From: Paracoccus sp. S3-43
Lineage (GTDB): Bacteria > Pseudomonadota > Alphaproteobacteria > Rhodobacterales > Rhodobacteraceae
Length of the DNA: 64,000 bases
Assembly (NCBI RefSeq): GCF_029027965.1
Contig: NZ_CP119082.1
Span: 186,001 to 250,000, forward strand
Reading direction: 5' to 3'
In this document: one piece after another, positions 56,742-64,000 of the stretch
Numbering within the stretch: the first letter of the stretch is position 1
Layout of the letters: each line of letters starts with the position of its first letter
Notes under the pieces: model-generated
Database searches by the model: none
The model's input: the letters and a program-made list of their open reading frames with translations, nothing else
Told to the model about the DNA's origin: nothing
Position numbers and translations under genes: made by a program

Positions 56742-59021
56742 CTAGCGGCCCGTCCCCAGACCCCCCGCCGCGATCGCCGCCATGTTCAGGATGTCGTTCA
56801 CGGTCGAGGTCGTGGAACAGATCTGGATCGGCTGCGGCACCCCGGTCAGGATCGGGCCGATCACCGTCGCCCCCGCCATTTCCTGCAACAGCTTCACGCT
56901 GATCGAGGCCGAATGGCGCGCGGGCACGACCAGGACGTTGGCGGGGCCGGTCAGGCGGCTGAAGGGATAGCGGGCCATGGATTCGGCGTTCAACGCCACA
57001 TCGACGGTCATTTCCCCTTCATATTCGAAATCGACGCCCCGGCGGTCCAGAACCTCGGTCGCCCTGGCCATCTTCACGGCGCGTTCGCTGACCGGATAGC
57101 CGAAGTTCGAAAACGACAGGAAGGCCACGCGCGGCTCAAGCCCCAGGCCCCGCGCCACGGCGGCGCCGCGGGTGGCGATGTCGGCCAGATCCTCGGCCTC
57201 GGGCCATTCATGGACCAGCGTGTCGCCGATCATCACGATGCGGCCCTTGTGCAACACGGCGGTGATGCCCACCGCGCCGTCCTGCGGGCGCAGGTCGAAG
57301 ACCGTGCCCAGCTGCGCCAGCACCGGGGCGTTCTTGCGCGTCGCGCCGGTGACAAGCCCGTCGCCATGCCCATGCGCCAGCATCAGCGCGGCGAAGACAT
57401 GGCGGTCGCGGTTGGCCAGCTTGTGCGCATCCTCTCGGTCCACGCCCTTGCGTTGCAGGCGGGCGTATAGGAATTCGTGATACGCATCCAGATGCCGCGA
57501 ATTCGCCGCATTGATCACGGTCAGTTCGCGCACCGCATCGGCAAGGCCCGCCGTCTCCAGCTTTTCCTTCACATCGGCCTCGCGCCCCACGACGAGGGCC
57601 TGGCCCATGCCGCCGCGCTGCCAGGCGACAGCGGCGCGCAACACGCGCGGGTCGTCGCCCTCGGCGAAGATCATCCGGGCCTGGCTCTGGCGGGCGCGGG
57701 CATGGATGCCTTGCAGGATCGCCGCCGTGGGATCCATGCGGTTCTTCAGCGACTGGACGTAACCCTCCATGTCGATGATCGGGCGGCGGGCGGCGCCGGT
57801 CTCCATGCCCGCGCGGGCGACCGCAGGCGGGATCACATGGATCAGGCGCGGATCGAAGGGCGTCGGGATGATGTAGTCGCGGCCGAATTGCAGCTTGCGG
57901 CCGTAAGCCACGGCGACCTCGTCCGGCACATCCTCGCGCGCCAGGGCCGCCAGCGCCTCGGCGCAGGCGATCTTCATTTCGTCGTTGATGGCGCGGGCGT
58001 GGATGTCGAGCGCGCCCCGGAACAGATAGGGGAAACCCAACACGTTGTTCACCTGGTTGGGATAGTCGGACCGCCCGGTGGCGACGATGGCGTCGGGGCG
58101 GACGGCATGGGCCTCCTCGGGGGTGATTTCGGGATCGGGATTGGCCATGGCGAAGATCACCGGGTTGTCGGCCATGCTGGCGACCATCTCCTGCGTCACC
58201 GCCCCCTTGGCGCTGACGCCCAGGAACACGTCGGCGCCCTTCATCGCGTCCTCCAGCGTGCGGGCCTCGGTCACGACCGCATGGGCCGATTTCCACTGGT
58301 TCATCCCCTCGGTCCGGCCCTGCCAGATCACACCCTTGGTGTCGGCCATGATGCAGTTCTCGTGCCGCGCGCCCATGGATTTCAGCAGTTCCAGGCAGGC
58401 GATCCCGGCGGCGCCGGCACCGTTCAGGACGATCTTCACCTCCTCGATCTTCTTGCCCGACAGTTCCAGCGCATTGAGCAGGCCCGCCGCGCAGATCACC
58501 GCCGTGCCGTGCTGGTCGTCGTGAAAGACCGGGATGTCCATCAGTTCCTTCAGGCGCTGCTCGATGATGAAGCATTCGGGCGCCTTGATATCCTCAAGGT
58601 TGATACCGCCGAAGGTCGGCCCCATCAGGCGCACGGCGTTGATGAATTCGTCCGCGTCCTCGGTGTCCAGCTCGATGTCGATGGCGTTCACGTCGGCGAA
58701 GCGCTTGAACAGCACCGCCTTGCCCTCCATCACCGGTTTCGAGGCCAGCGCGCCGAGGTTCCCCATCCCCAGGATGGCGGTGCCGTTGGAAATCACCGCG
58801 ACCATGTTGCCCTTGGTGGTATAGTCATAGGCGGTTTCCGGGCGGTCGGCGATGGCCTGGACCGGCACGGCGACCCCCGGCGAATAGGCCAGCGACAGGT
58901 CGCGCTGCGTGGTCATCGGGGTCGAGGCCACCACATCGAATTTCCCCGGACGCGGCTCCATGTGATAGGCCAAGGCCTCCTCGGGGGTGACGCGGGCGCT
59001 GCGGGGGGTCTTGTCGGACAT
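56742..59021 (-). CDS. maeB: NADP-dependent malic enzyme with phosphotransacetylase-like domain
   Basis: A 759-residue protein. Malic enzyme domain first (LAYSPGVAVP, DFVDDQHGTA-like VFHDDQHGTAVICAAG, NAD motif GAGAAGIACLELL, FAMANPDPEITPEEA), then from about residue 430 a phosphotransacetylase-like domain (MIFAEGDDPRVLRAA, LTGPANVLVVPARHSASI). Decarboxylates malate to pyruvate with NADPH formation; the extra domain gives regulation and multimerisation. Normal length for this class. Confidence 0.96.
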   Translation of the reverse strand: MSDKTPRSARVTPEEALAYHMEPRPGKFDVVASTPMTTQRDLSLAYSPGVAVPVQAIADRPETAYDYTTKGNMVAVISNGTAILGMGNLGALASKPVMEGKAVLFKRFADVNAIDIELDTEDADEFINAVRLMGPTFGGINLEDIKAPECFIIEQRLKELMDIPVFHDDQHGTAVICAAGLLNALELSGKKIEEVKIVLNGAGAAGIACLELLKSMGARHENCIMADTKGVIWQGRTEGMNQWKSAHAVVTEARTLEDAMKGADVFLGVSAKGAVTQEMVASMADNPVIFAMANPDPEITPEEAHAVRPDAIVATGRSDYPNQVNNVLGFPYLFRGALDIHARAINDEMKIACAEALAALAREDVPDEVAVAYGRKLQFGRDYIIPTPFDPRLIHVIPPAVARAGMETGAARRPIIDMEGYVQSLKNRMDPTAAILQGIHARARQSQARMIFAEGDDPRVLRAAVAWQRGGMGQALVVGREADVKEKLETAGLADAVRELTVINAANSRHLDAYHEFLYARLQRKGVDREDAHKLANRDRHVFAALMLAHGHGDGLVTGATRKNAPVLAQLGTVFDLRPQDGAVGITAVLHKGRIVMIGDTLVHEWPEAEDLADIATRGAAVARGLGLEPRVAFLSFSNFGYPVSERAVKMARATEVLDRRGVDFEYEGEMTVDVALNAESMARYPFSRLTGPANVLVVPARHSASISVKLLQEMAGATVIGPILTGVPQPIQICSTTSTVNDILNMAAIAAGGLGTGR

Positions 59022-59124
59022 TCTGTTCCTCCGGGGATGGTGGACCCGTTTAACGTCGCGTCACCGCTGGCTCAACCGCCTTCGCGGGCAAATCTGTCTT
59101 GCCGGGACGCGCGGGAATGTCGGG

Positions 59125-59850
59125 TCAGACCTGGATATTGACGAAGCTGTCGCGCAGGGCGGCGGACCAGGCCGCGCTCATCCGGGCGAAATCGGCGTCG
59201 CCGTCCAGGATGCGGCGGCGGCTGGTCACGGCGCAGGCGCCCTGTTCGATGATCGCCAGGTCCAGCGGCATCCCCACCGACAGGTTCGACCGCAGCGTCG
59301 AATCCATGGACAGCAGCACGGCCTTCTGCGCATCGGCCAGGCTGGTCGCGGGCGTCACCACGCGGTCGAGGATCGGCTTGCCGTATTTGTGTTCGCCGAT
59401 CTGCAGGAAGGGCGTGTCCTCGGTCGCCTCGATGAAATTGCCCTCGGGATAGATCAGGAACATGCGCATGTCGCCGCCCGCACGCTGGCCCGCGACGATC
59501 ATGCTGGCCGATGCCTGCTGGCGCAGGTCGCGGCATTGTTCGGCGATTTCGCGGCGGGTGCGCGCCAGCGTGTCGCCGATGATGGTCGCGACCTGCAACA
59601 GGGTCTGGGCCTTCATGATCGAGGTCGTCTCGTCCGCCATCTCGTCATGGATGGCCTCGTTCAGGCGGGCCAGCGTGGTCTGCGTGACCGACAGCGACCC
59701 GGCGGTCATCACCACGATGGCGCGCTCGCCCGGCTCCTCGAAGAAGAACATCTTGCGATAGCAGGCGATGTTGTCCAAGCCCGCATTGGTGCGCGTGTCC
59801 GACAGCAGCACCAGTCCGGCATTCAGCTTCAAGCCGACGCAATAGGTCAT
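59125..59850 (-). CDS. Anbu proteasome-like protease
   Basis: A 241-residue Ntn-hydrolase from the ATG at 59850. After loss of Met1 the N-terminal nucleophile is Thr (MTYCVGLKLNAG), with Asp17 (LLSDTRTN) and Lys32 (YRKMF) of the proteasome-beta active site. MTAGSLSVTQT and LLSMDSTLRSNLSVGMPLDLAII match Anbu. There is no propeptide, as expected for Anbu, and no partner ATPase. It is the last gene of the ATP-grasp/alpha-E/transglutaminase cluster, separated from it by a 138-bp gap containing a hairpin repeat. Confidence 0.93.
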   Translation of the reverse strand: MTYCVGLKLNAGLVLLSDTRTNAGLDNIACYRKMFFFEEPGERAIVVMTAGSLSVTQTTLARLNEAIHDEMADETTSIMKAQTLLQVATIIGDTLARTRREIAEQCRDLRQQASASMIVAGQRAGGDMRMFLIYPEGNFIEATEDTPFLQIGEHKYGKPILDRVVTPATSLADAQKAVLLSMDSTLRSNLSVGMPLDLAIIEQGACAVTSRRRILDGDADFARMSAAWSAALRDSFVNIQV

Positions 59851-59931
59851 GGCTGCGTCTTTCCCGTGATGATCGCAGGGCAATCTAGTGGCGTCGCCAC
59901 CCTGCCGCAATCGGTCCTTTTGCCTTGGTCC

Positions 59932-59982
59932 AAATATCCGCGGGGGAGTCCGCCCTTGCGGACGGGGGCGGCAACCCCCCCC
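59932..59982 (-). repeat. Two-hairpin intergenic repeat ending in GGATATTT, copy 2
   Basis: On the minus strand: GGGGG-loop-CCCCC hairpin (59979-59964), TCCGC-AAGG-GCGGA hairpin (59962-59949), then CTCCCCCGCGGATATTT (59948-59932). Same order as copy 1 at 38787-38843 with changed stem sequences. It starts 6 bp after the transglutaminase stop codon and lies in the Anbu leader. Confidence 0.7.
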
Positions 59983-59988
59983 TTCCCG

Positions 59989-60825
59989 TCAGCTTTGCGT
60001 CTGGCTCTGGCTCTGGAACCGCTCGACTTCTTCGACATTCACGGCGACGTCCAGCGTCTCGATCCCCTGGCCCGCCGCGATGCCCCGGATGGGCGCGGCG
60101 TCGGGCGCATCCAGCCCCGATCCCAGCCGAACATAGCGTTCGTCGGGGCAGCAGCGGTTCGCCGGGTCGAAGCCCACCCAGCCCAGCCCCTGGACATGGA
60201 TCTCGGCCCAGGCATGGGCGGCCTCATGCGCCTCGCCCCCGGCGGTGCTGTGCAGATAGCCCGAGACATAGCGCGCGGGCAGGTCGCGCAGCCGGGCCAC
60301 TGCGATCAGCGCCTGGGCATGGTCCTGGCAGACGCCTTCGCCCTGGGCCAGGGCCTCGGCGGCGGTGGTGTGGAACTCGGTCCGCCCCGGCCGATAGGCG
60401 ATCGCCTCGGACACCGCCGCCGACAGCCGATGCGCCAGGCCCAGCGGATCCGAGGCATCCGTGACCCCGGCCGCCAGATCCCGCAGCGCCTCGTCGGCCC
60501 TGGTGGCCGCCGTGTCGCGCAGATAGGCCAGCGGATGGATCAGTTCGCGATGCCCGCGCAACACGCCGGCGGTATCGCGCGTCTCGACCCGGCCCGATGT
60601 GGCGACGATCACCTCCTCGGTCGGGCCGCGCACGGTCCAGCCTTCGATCCAGTCGCCCGCGCCGTCGCGGAAACCGGGGCCGCGACTGCCGCCCGACACG
60701 TCGATCACCCAGTCATGGGTCCGCTGCCCTTCGAAGACCGAGGGCGTCAGCCGCAGGCTTTGGACCAGGTTCCTGACCGGCAGGTCATAGCGGTAAACCG
60801 TCTGATGAACGATGCGCAGCTTCAT
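59989..60825 (-). CDS. Transglutaminase-like cysteine protease
   Basis: A 278-residue protein: an N-terminal bacterial transglutaminase-like domain (RIVHQTVYRYDLPVRNLVQSLRL) and the core with Cys166 (GEGVCQDHAQALI), His204 (AAHAWAEIHV) and Asp220 (VGFDPANRC), a complete triad. Either the GTG at 60828 or the ATG at 60825 may be used; both overlap the alpha-E stop codon. In this family context it is thought to hydrolyse or form isopeptide bonds. Ends with a QSQSQTQS tail. Confidence 0.9.
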   Translation of the reverse strand: MKLRIVHQTVYRYDLPVRNLVQSLRLTPSVFEGQRTHDWVIDVSGGSRGPGFRDGAGDWIEGWTVRGPTEEVIVATSGRVETRDTAGVLRGHRELIHPLAYLRDTAATRADEALRDLAAGVTDASDPLGLAHRLSAAVSEAIAYRPGRTEFHTTAAEALAQGEGVCQDHAQALIAVARLRDLPARYVSGYLHSTAGGEAHEAAHAWAEIHVQGLGWVGFDPANRCCPDERYVRLGSGLDAPDAAPIRGIAAGQGIETLDVAVNVEEVERFQSQSQTQS

Positions 60826-61781
60826 CACGACCCTCCCAGCAGGTAATCTTCGTGGACCAGGGTCGAGATCGTGCCGATTTCCCCGATGAACCAGGTCAGG
60901 AATTCGTGCAGCCCCTCGTCGAAGATCATGTCGATGTCATGGGCCTGCAACCGGCCCAGCACCTCGCGCGCCTTGTCGCGGGCATTGGTGGGCACGGTGT
61001 CGCCGTATCGCTTGGCGATGCCTTCCAGGTTCCAGACCGCCTCGTACAGCGCGGTGATCAGCGACCGGGGGCTTTCGCCGTTCAGGATCAGGAAATCCGC
61101 GACCCGGCCCGCGGTGATGTCGCCGCCATAGGCCCAGTGATAGGACCGATGCGCCGACAGCGCCCGCAGGATCACCTGCCAATGATAGGTGTCCAGCCCC
61201 GATCCCACGAACTCGATCCGGGGCAGCAGGACATAGTATTTCACGTCCAGCAGCCGCGCCGTGGCGTCCGCGCGTTCCAGGCCATAGCCCAGGTTCATGA
61301 AATGCCAGCCGTCGTTGCGCAGTTGCGTGGCGTTGATCGCGCCCCGCACGGTCGAGGTGTGGCTGGTCGTGACATCCGTCAGCGACGCCATGTCCAGCGT
61401 GTCGCGCGGCGTCCGTTCGATCCGGCGCAGATCCTGATAGGCCATGTTCAGCGCGTCCCAGACCTGGCTGGTCAGGGCGGTGCGCACGATCCGGCCCGCC
61501 TCGCGCGCCTTTTCGATGCAGGCCATGACCGAACCGGGATTGTCGCGGTCGAAGAAGATGAATTCCTCGATATTCTCCTGGCTGATCTCGCCGTATTTCT
61601 CGGCGAACAGATCGGCGGAACCGGACGCCTGCAACAGCGAGTTCCATTCGTTCTGATAGCCCGAGGCGGTATTGGGCAGCAGCGTGATCCGCTGACCCAC
61701 ATCCAGCAGGCGGGCGGCGGTGTCGGCGCGTTCCAGGTGGCGGCCCATCCAGAACAGGTTCGCGGCGGTGCGGCTGAGCAT
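60825..61781 (-). CDS. Alpha-E domain protein (DUF403)
   Basis: A 318-residue helical protein starting MLSRTAANLFWMGRHLERADTAARLLDV, the mark of the alpha-E family, with repeats of E-x-A-D/R-x-x-R (YGLERADATARLLDVKYY) and IEFVGSGLDTYHWQVIL. The family is always found beside the permuted ATP-grasp and is proposed to take part in peptide synthesis or tagging; no activity is established. 13 bp after the ATP-grasp gene. Confidence 0.92.
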   Translation of the reverse strand: MLSRTAANLFWMGRHLERADTAARLLDVGQRITLLPNTASGYQNEWNSLLQASGSADLFAEKYGEISQENIEEFIFFDRDNPGSVMACIEKAREAGRIVRTALTSQVWDALNMAYQDLRRIERTPRDTLDMASLTDVTTSHTSTVRGAINATQLRNDGWHFMNLGYGLERADATARLLDVKYYVLLPRIEFVGSGLDTYHWQVILRALSAHRSYHWAYGGDITAGRVADFLILNGESPRSLITALYEAVWNLEGIAKRYGDTVPTNARDKAREVLGRLQAHDIDMIFDEGLHEFLTWFIGEIGTISTLVHEDYLLGGS

Positions 61782-61794
61782 GTGCGTCCCCTTC

Positions 61795-63204
61795 CTATTC
61801 CGACAGAACCCAGGTGTCCTTGACGCCCCCGCCCTGCGACGAATTCACGACAAGGCTGCCCTCGCGCAGCGCCACGCGGGTCAGCCCGCCCGGCACCAGT
61901 TCGATCCGGTCGCCGCACAGGCAATAGGGGCGCAGGTCGACATGGCGCGGCGCCAGCCCTTCCTCGACGAAGGTGGGGCAGGTGGACAGCGCCAGCGTCG
62001 GCTGGGCGATATAGTTGCCGGGATCGGCCTCGATCTTGGCGCGGAAGGCCTCGATCTCTTCTTTCGTGGATTTCGGGCCGACCAGCATCCCGTAGCCGCC
62101 CGATCCGTGGACCTCCTTCACCACCAGATCGGCCAGGTTTTCCATGACGTGTCGGTAATCGTCGTCCTTCCACAGCGTCCAGGTCTGGACGTTCTGCAAC
62201 AGAGGTTCCTCGCCCAGATAGAAGCGGACCATTTCCGGCACGAAAGTATAGATCGCCTTGTCGTCGGCCACGCCCGCGCCCGGCGCCGAACAGATCGACA
62301 CGCCCCCTGACCGATAGACATCCATCAGCCCCGGCACGCCCAGCAGCGAATCGGGGCGGAAGCACAGCGGATCCAGGAACGGATCGTCGACCCGGCGATA
62401 GATCACATCGACGCGCTTCGGCCCCTGGGTGGTGCGCATATAGACGAATTCGCCGTCCACGAACAAATCCTGCCCCTCGACCAGTTCCACGCCCATCAGG
62501 TTGGCCAGGAAGCTGTGTTCGTAGTAGGCGCTGTTGAAATGGCCGGGCGTCAGGATCACGCAGGTCGGCCGGTCGTGGCATTTCGCGGGGGCCACCGATT
62601 CCAGCGTGCGGCGCAGCAGGTCGGGATACTGGTCCACCGGCTCGATCCGGTTGCCCCGGAACAGGCCGGGGAACATCCGCATCATGATTTCCCGGTTCTC
62701 CAGCATGTAGCTGACGCCGGACGGCGTGCGGCAATTGTCCTCCAGCACGAAGAACTCGTCCTTGGCGGTGCGCACCAGGTCGATGCCGATGATATGGGAA
62801 TAGACGCCGCGCGGCGGGACGACGCCGACCACGGCCTTCTCATAGGCCTCGTTCTGATAGACCAGCCGGGCGGGGATGCGGCCCGCGCGCACGATCTCGG
62901 CCCGGCCATAGACATCGCGCAGGAATGCGTTGAGCGCCCGCGCCCGCTGCTTGATGCCGCGTTCCAGGCGGCGCCATTCGGCCTGTTCGAAGACGCGGGG
63001 CATCATGTCGAAGGGGATCAGCCGGTCGGGGTCGCCGCCCTCGCCATAGACGGCGAAGGTGATGCCGATTCGCCGGAACAGGGCCTCGGCCTCGGCCTGC
63101 TTCATCTGCCGGAAATCCGCCGGCATGGTCTCGACCCATTGGCTGAGCCGTGCATAAGGGTCGCGAACCTGCGATCCCTCATACATCTCGTTGTAAGACG
63201 TCAT
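61795..63204 (-). CDS. Circularly permuted ATP-grasp protein (DUF404/407)
   Basis: A 469-residue protein. Motifs: ARALNAFLRDVYGRAEIVRAGRIP, IDLVRTAKDEFFVLEDNCRTPSGVSYMLENRE (acidic ATP/Mg site), TPGHFNSAYYEHSFLANLMG, YRRVDDPFLDP, FAEEGLAPRHVDLRPYCL-like and the end GGGVKDTWVL. The ATG 63204 is preferred to an in-frame GTG at 63213 because GGTGGG is 5-6 bases before it. ATP-grasp enzymes make amide bonds, so this is the presumed ligase of the Anbu cluster. It is the first gene of the cluster. Confidence 0.93.
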   Translation of the reverse strand: MTSYNEMYEGSQVRDPYARLSQWVETMPADFRQMKQAEAEALFRRIGITFAVYGEGGDPDRLIPFDMMPRVFEQAEWRRLERGIKQRARALNAFLRDVYGRAEIVRAGRIPARLVYQNEAYEKAVVGVVPPRGVYSHIIGIDLVRTAKDEFFVLEDNCRTPSGVSYMLENREIMMRMFPGLFRGNRIEPVDQYPDLLRRTLESVAPAKCHDRPTCVILTPGHFNSAYYEHSFLANLMGVELVEGQDLFVDGEFVYMRTTQGPKRVDVIYRRVDDPFLDPLCFRPDSLLGVPGLMDVYRSGGVSICSAPGAGVADDKAIYTFVPEMVRFYLGEEPLLQNVQTWTLWKDDDYRHVMENLADLVVKEVHGSGGYGMLVGPKSTKEEIEAFRAKIEADPGNYIAQPTLALSTCPTFVEEGLAPRHVDLRPYCLCGDRIELVPGGLTRVALREGSLVVNSSQGGGVKDTWVLSE

Positions 63205-63479
63205 AGATCCCACCCGCTAAAACCGGACCCCTTCGCGGGCCTTCTTCCTGACAATGATCAGAGACGGATTTTCCCAAGTCCACAGGGGAATGGCCTGCCC
63301 TGCGCGAAAGTTCCGCAGATCGGGATCGCGCCTTGGGCAGGACGGGCCAGACGCTGCGGCCTCTGCCGCGATTTTGGGCAGGATGAAGGCGGTCCGAGGG
63401 GCCTTGACGGGGTGGACGGCGCTTACCGGATGGTAACCTTTTTCCTTTAGGCCCGACCGGGACAGCGCAGAGGACCGAC
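63205..63479. other. Divergent promoter region, Anbu cluster and STAS gene
   Basis: 275 bp without a gene. TTGACG at 63404-63409 may be a -35 for the STAS gene without a clear -10 at 17 bases. A perfect inverted repeat TTACC-GGAT-GGTAA lies at 63423-63436, followed by an AT-rich run. AGAGGA before 63480 is the STAS ribosome site. Confidence 0.45.
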
Positions 63480-63803
63480 ATGCCTACATTGATCGTCAAC
63501 GACGCCGACGCCGAACTGATCGTCACCATCCAGGATGCGCGCATCGACGCGGCCATCGCCACGCGGTTCAAGGATCGGCTGCGCGAAATCGTGCTGCGCG
63601 GCCGCAAGCCGGTGCGGCTGGACATGCGGCGCGTCGATTTCATGGACAGCTCGGGCCTGGGGGCGATGATCGCGGTGCGCAAGGCCCTGCCCGAATCGCT
63701 GCCTCTGGTGCTGGAGGGGCTGACCCCGAACGTCGAACGCGTGTTCCGCCTGACCCGGATGGACAGCGTGTTCGACATCCGGCCCGCCCCGCAACAGCAA
63801 TAG
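63480..63803 (+). CDS. STAS-domain anti-anti-sigma factor
   Basis: A 107-residue single STAS domain: VTIQDARIDAAIATRFKDRL, RLDMRRVDFMDSSGLGAMIAVRKAL and LEGLTPNVERVFRLTRMDSVF. Ser57 in DSSGLG is the expected phosphorylation site of the SpoIIAA/RsbV class. Followed after 29 bp by an RsbW-like gene, so a partner-switching pair is likely. Confidence 0.92.
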   Translation: MPTLIVNDADAELIVTIQDARIDAAIATRFKDRLREIVLRGRKPVRLDMRRVDFMDSSGLGAMIAVRKALPESLPLVLEGLTPNVERVFRLTRMDSVFDIRPAPQQQ

Positions 63804-63832
63804 CATCCGCTCCCCAGACAGGAGTCGTTTTA

Positions 63833-64000
63833 ATGAGTTCCACCGAACGGCAGAACGCCGGTCCGAAACCCCGATCGCTGACCCGCTCGCAGCCGATGTT
63901 CCACCGCGTGCTGCAAGCGGACCCCCATGACGTGCGCCAGGCGCTGAAGGATCTGCGTGCCTGCTTCGCGCCCCATATCAGCGCCGACACGATGGGCCGG
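63833..64000 (+). CDS. Probable RsbW-like anti-sigma kinase, 3' end missing
   Basis: Fifty-six codons before the window ends: SSTERQNAGPKPRSLTRSQP then MFHRVLQADPHDVRQALKDL and an ACFAPHISADTMGR-like continuation, with GGAG before the ATG. The start of a GHKL ATPase of the SpoIIAB/RsbW type (V-R-x-A-L-x-x-L) is suggested. The ATP-binding motifs are beyond the window, so the call leans on the STAS gene upstream. Confidence 0.6.
   Translation, partial: MSSTERQNAGPKPRSLTRSQPMFHRVLQADPHDVRQALKDLRACFAPHISADTMGR

Noticed and set aside
59125..59850. A second HslV or a 20S proteasome beta subunit
   Set aside because: No propeptide, no HslV tail or adjacent alpha subunit or ATPase; the neighbouring ATP-grasp/alpha-E genes identify Anbu.

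Overview
The window is a very GC-rich, densely packed piece of a chromosome from an alphaproteobacterium of the Rhodobacteraceae/Paracoccaceae, most probably Paracoccus. The clearest clue is cytochrome c1 (35193-36686), which carries a roughly 230-residue Ala/Pro/Glu-rich segment before its haem motif, a known peculiarity of the Paracoccus bc1 complex. The regA-hvrA pair at the left edge, RpoH-type promoters with alphaproteobacterial spacing and the AddAB (not RecBCD) recombination system agree. Nearly everything looks like vertically inherited chromosome. The only clear mobile DNA is one IS481-family element (47001-48013). I found no tRNA, rRNA, CRISPR array, prophage or plasmid function.

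Left part (1-24 kb). The redox response regulator RegA (5' end cut off) and an H-NS/HvrA-like protein are followed by secB with an HD hydrolase, fxsA, a divergent Tim44-like/Smr pair, a DUF900-type lipoprotein hydrolase, and hslV-GNAT-hslU behind an RpoH-like promoter. Then come trxA and a tightly overlapping operon tsaE/amgK fusion-murU-addB-addA that joins tRNA modification, MurNAc recycling and double-strand break repair. A frameshifted SH3 gene, a HIT protein, dapB, rbfA, a NAGPA-like protein and truB follow. The thiBPQ thiamine transporter ends this part, with a TPP riboswitch in its leader.

Middle part (24-47 kb). mutS-aroC runs into a complete pstSCAB-phoU-phoB operon behind an array of PhoB half-sites; phoR is not present. 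Next are a ribokinase-family gene, petABC (Rieske, cytochrome b, cytochrome c1), radC, dnaK-dnaJ with an RpoH-type promoter, cysQ with a kdsB-like cytidylyltransferase, and galU-galE for UDP-sugar supply. The IS481 element sits between galE and a phosphomannomutase/phosphoglucomutase gene.

Right part (48-64 kb). A SnoaL-like gene, a GNAT/nitrilase pair, arfB, a Nudix hydrolase and a Pit-type phosphate permease form a compact plus-strand run. They are followed by pncA-pncB (NAD salvage), trhO (tRNA hydroxylation) and maeB. The most interesting module is at 59125-63204: a circularly permuted ATP-grasp, an alpha-E protein, a transglutaminase-like protease and an Anbu proteasome-like hydrolase, which is the known but poorly understood Anbu gene neighbourhood. 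A STAS anti-anti-sigma protein and an RsbW-like kinase (cut by the window end) diverge from it. A two-hairpin repeat ending in GGATATTT occurs next to radC and again inside the Anbu cluster.
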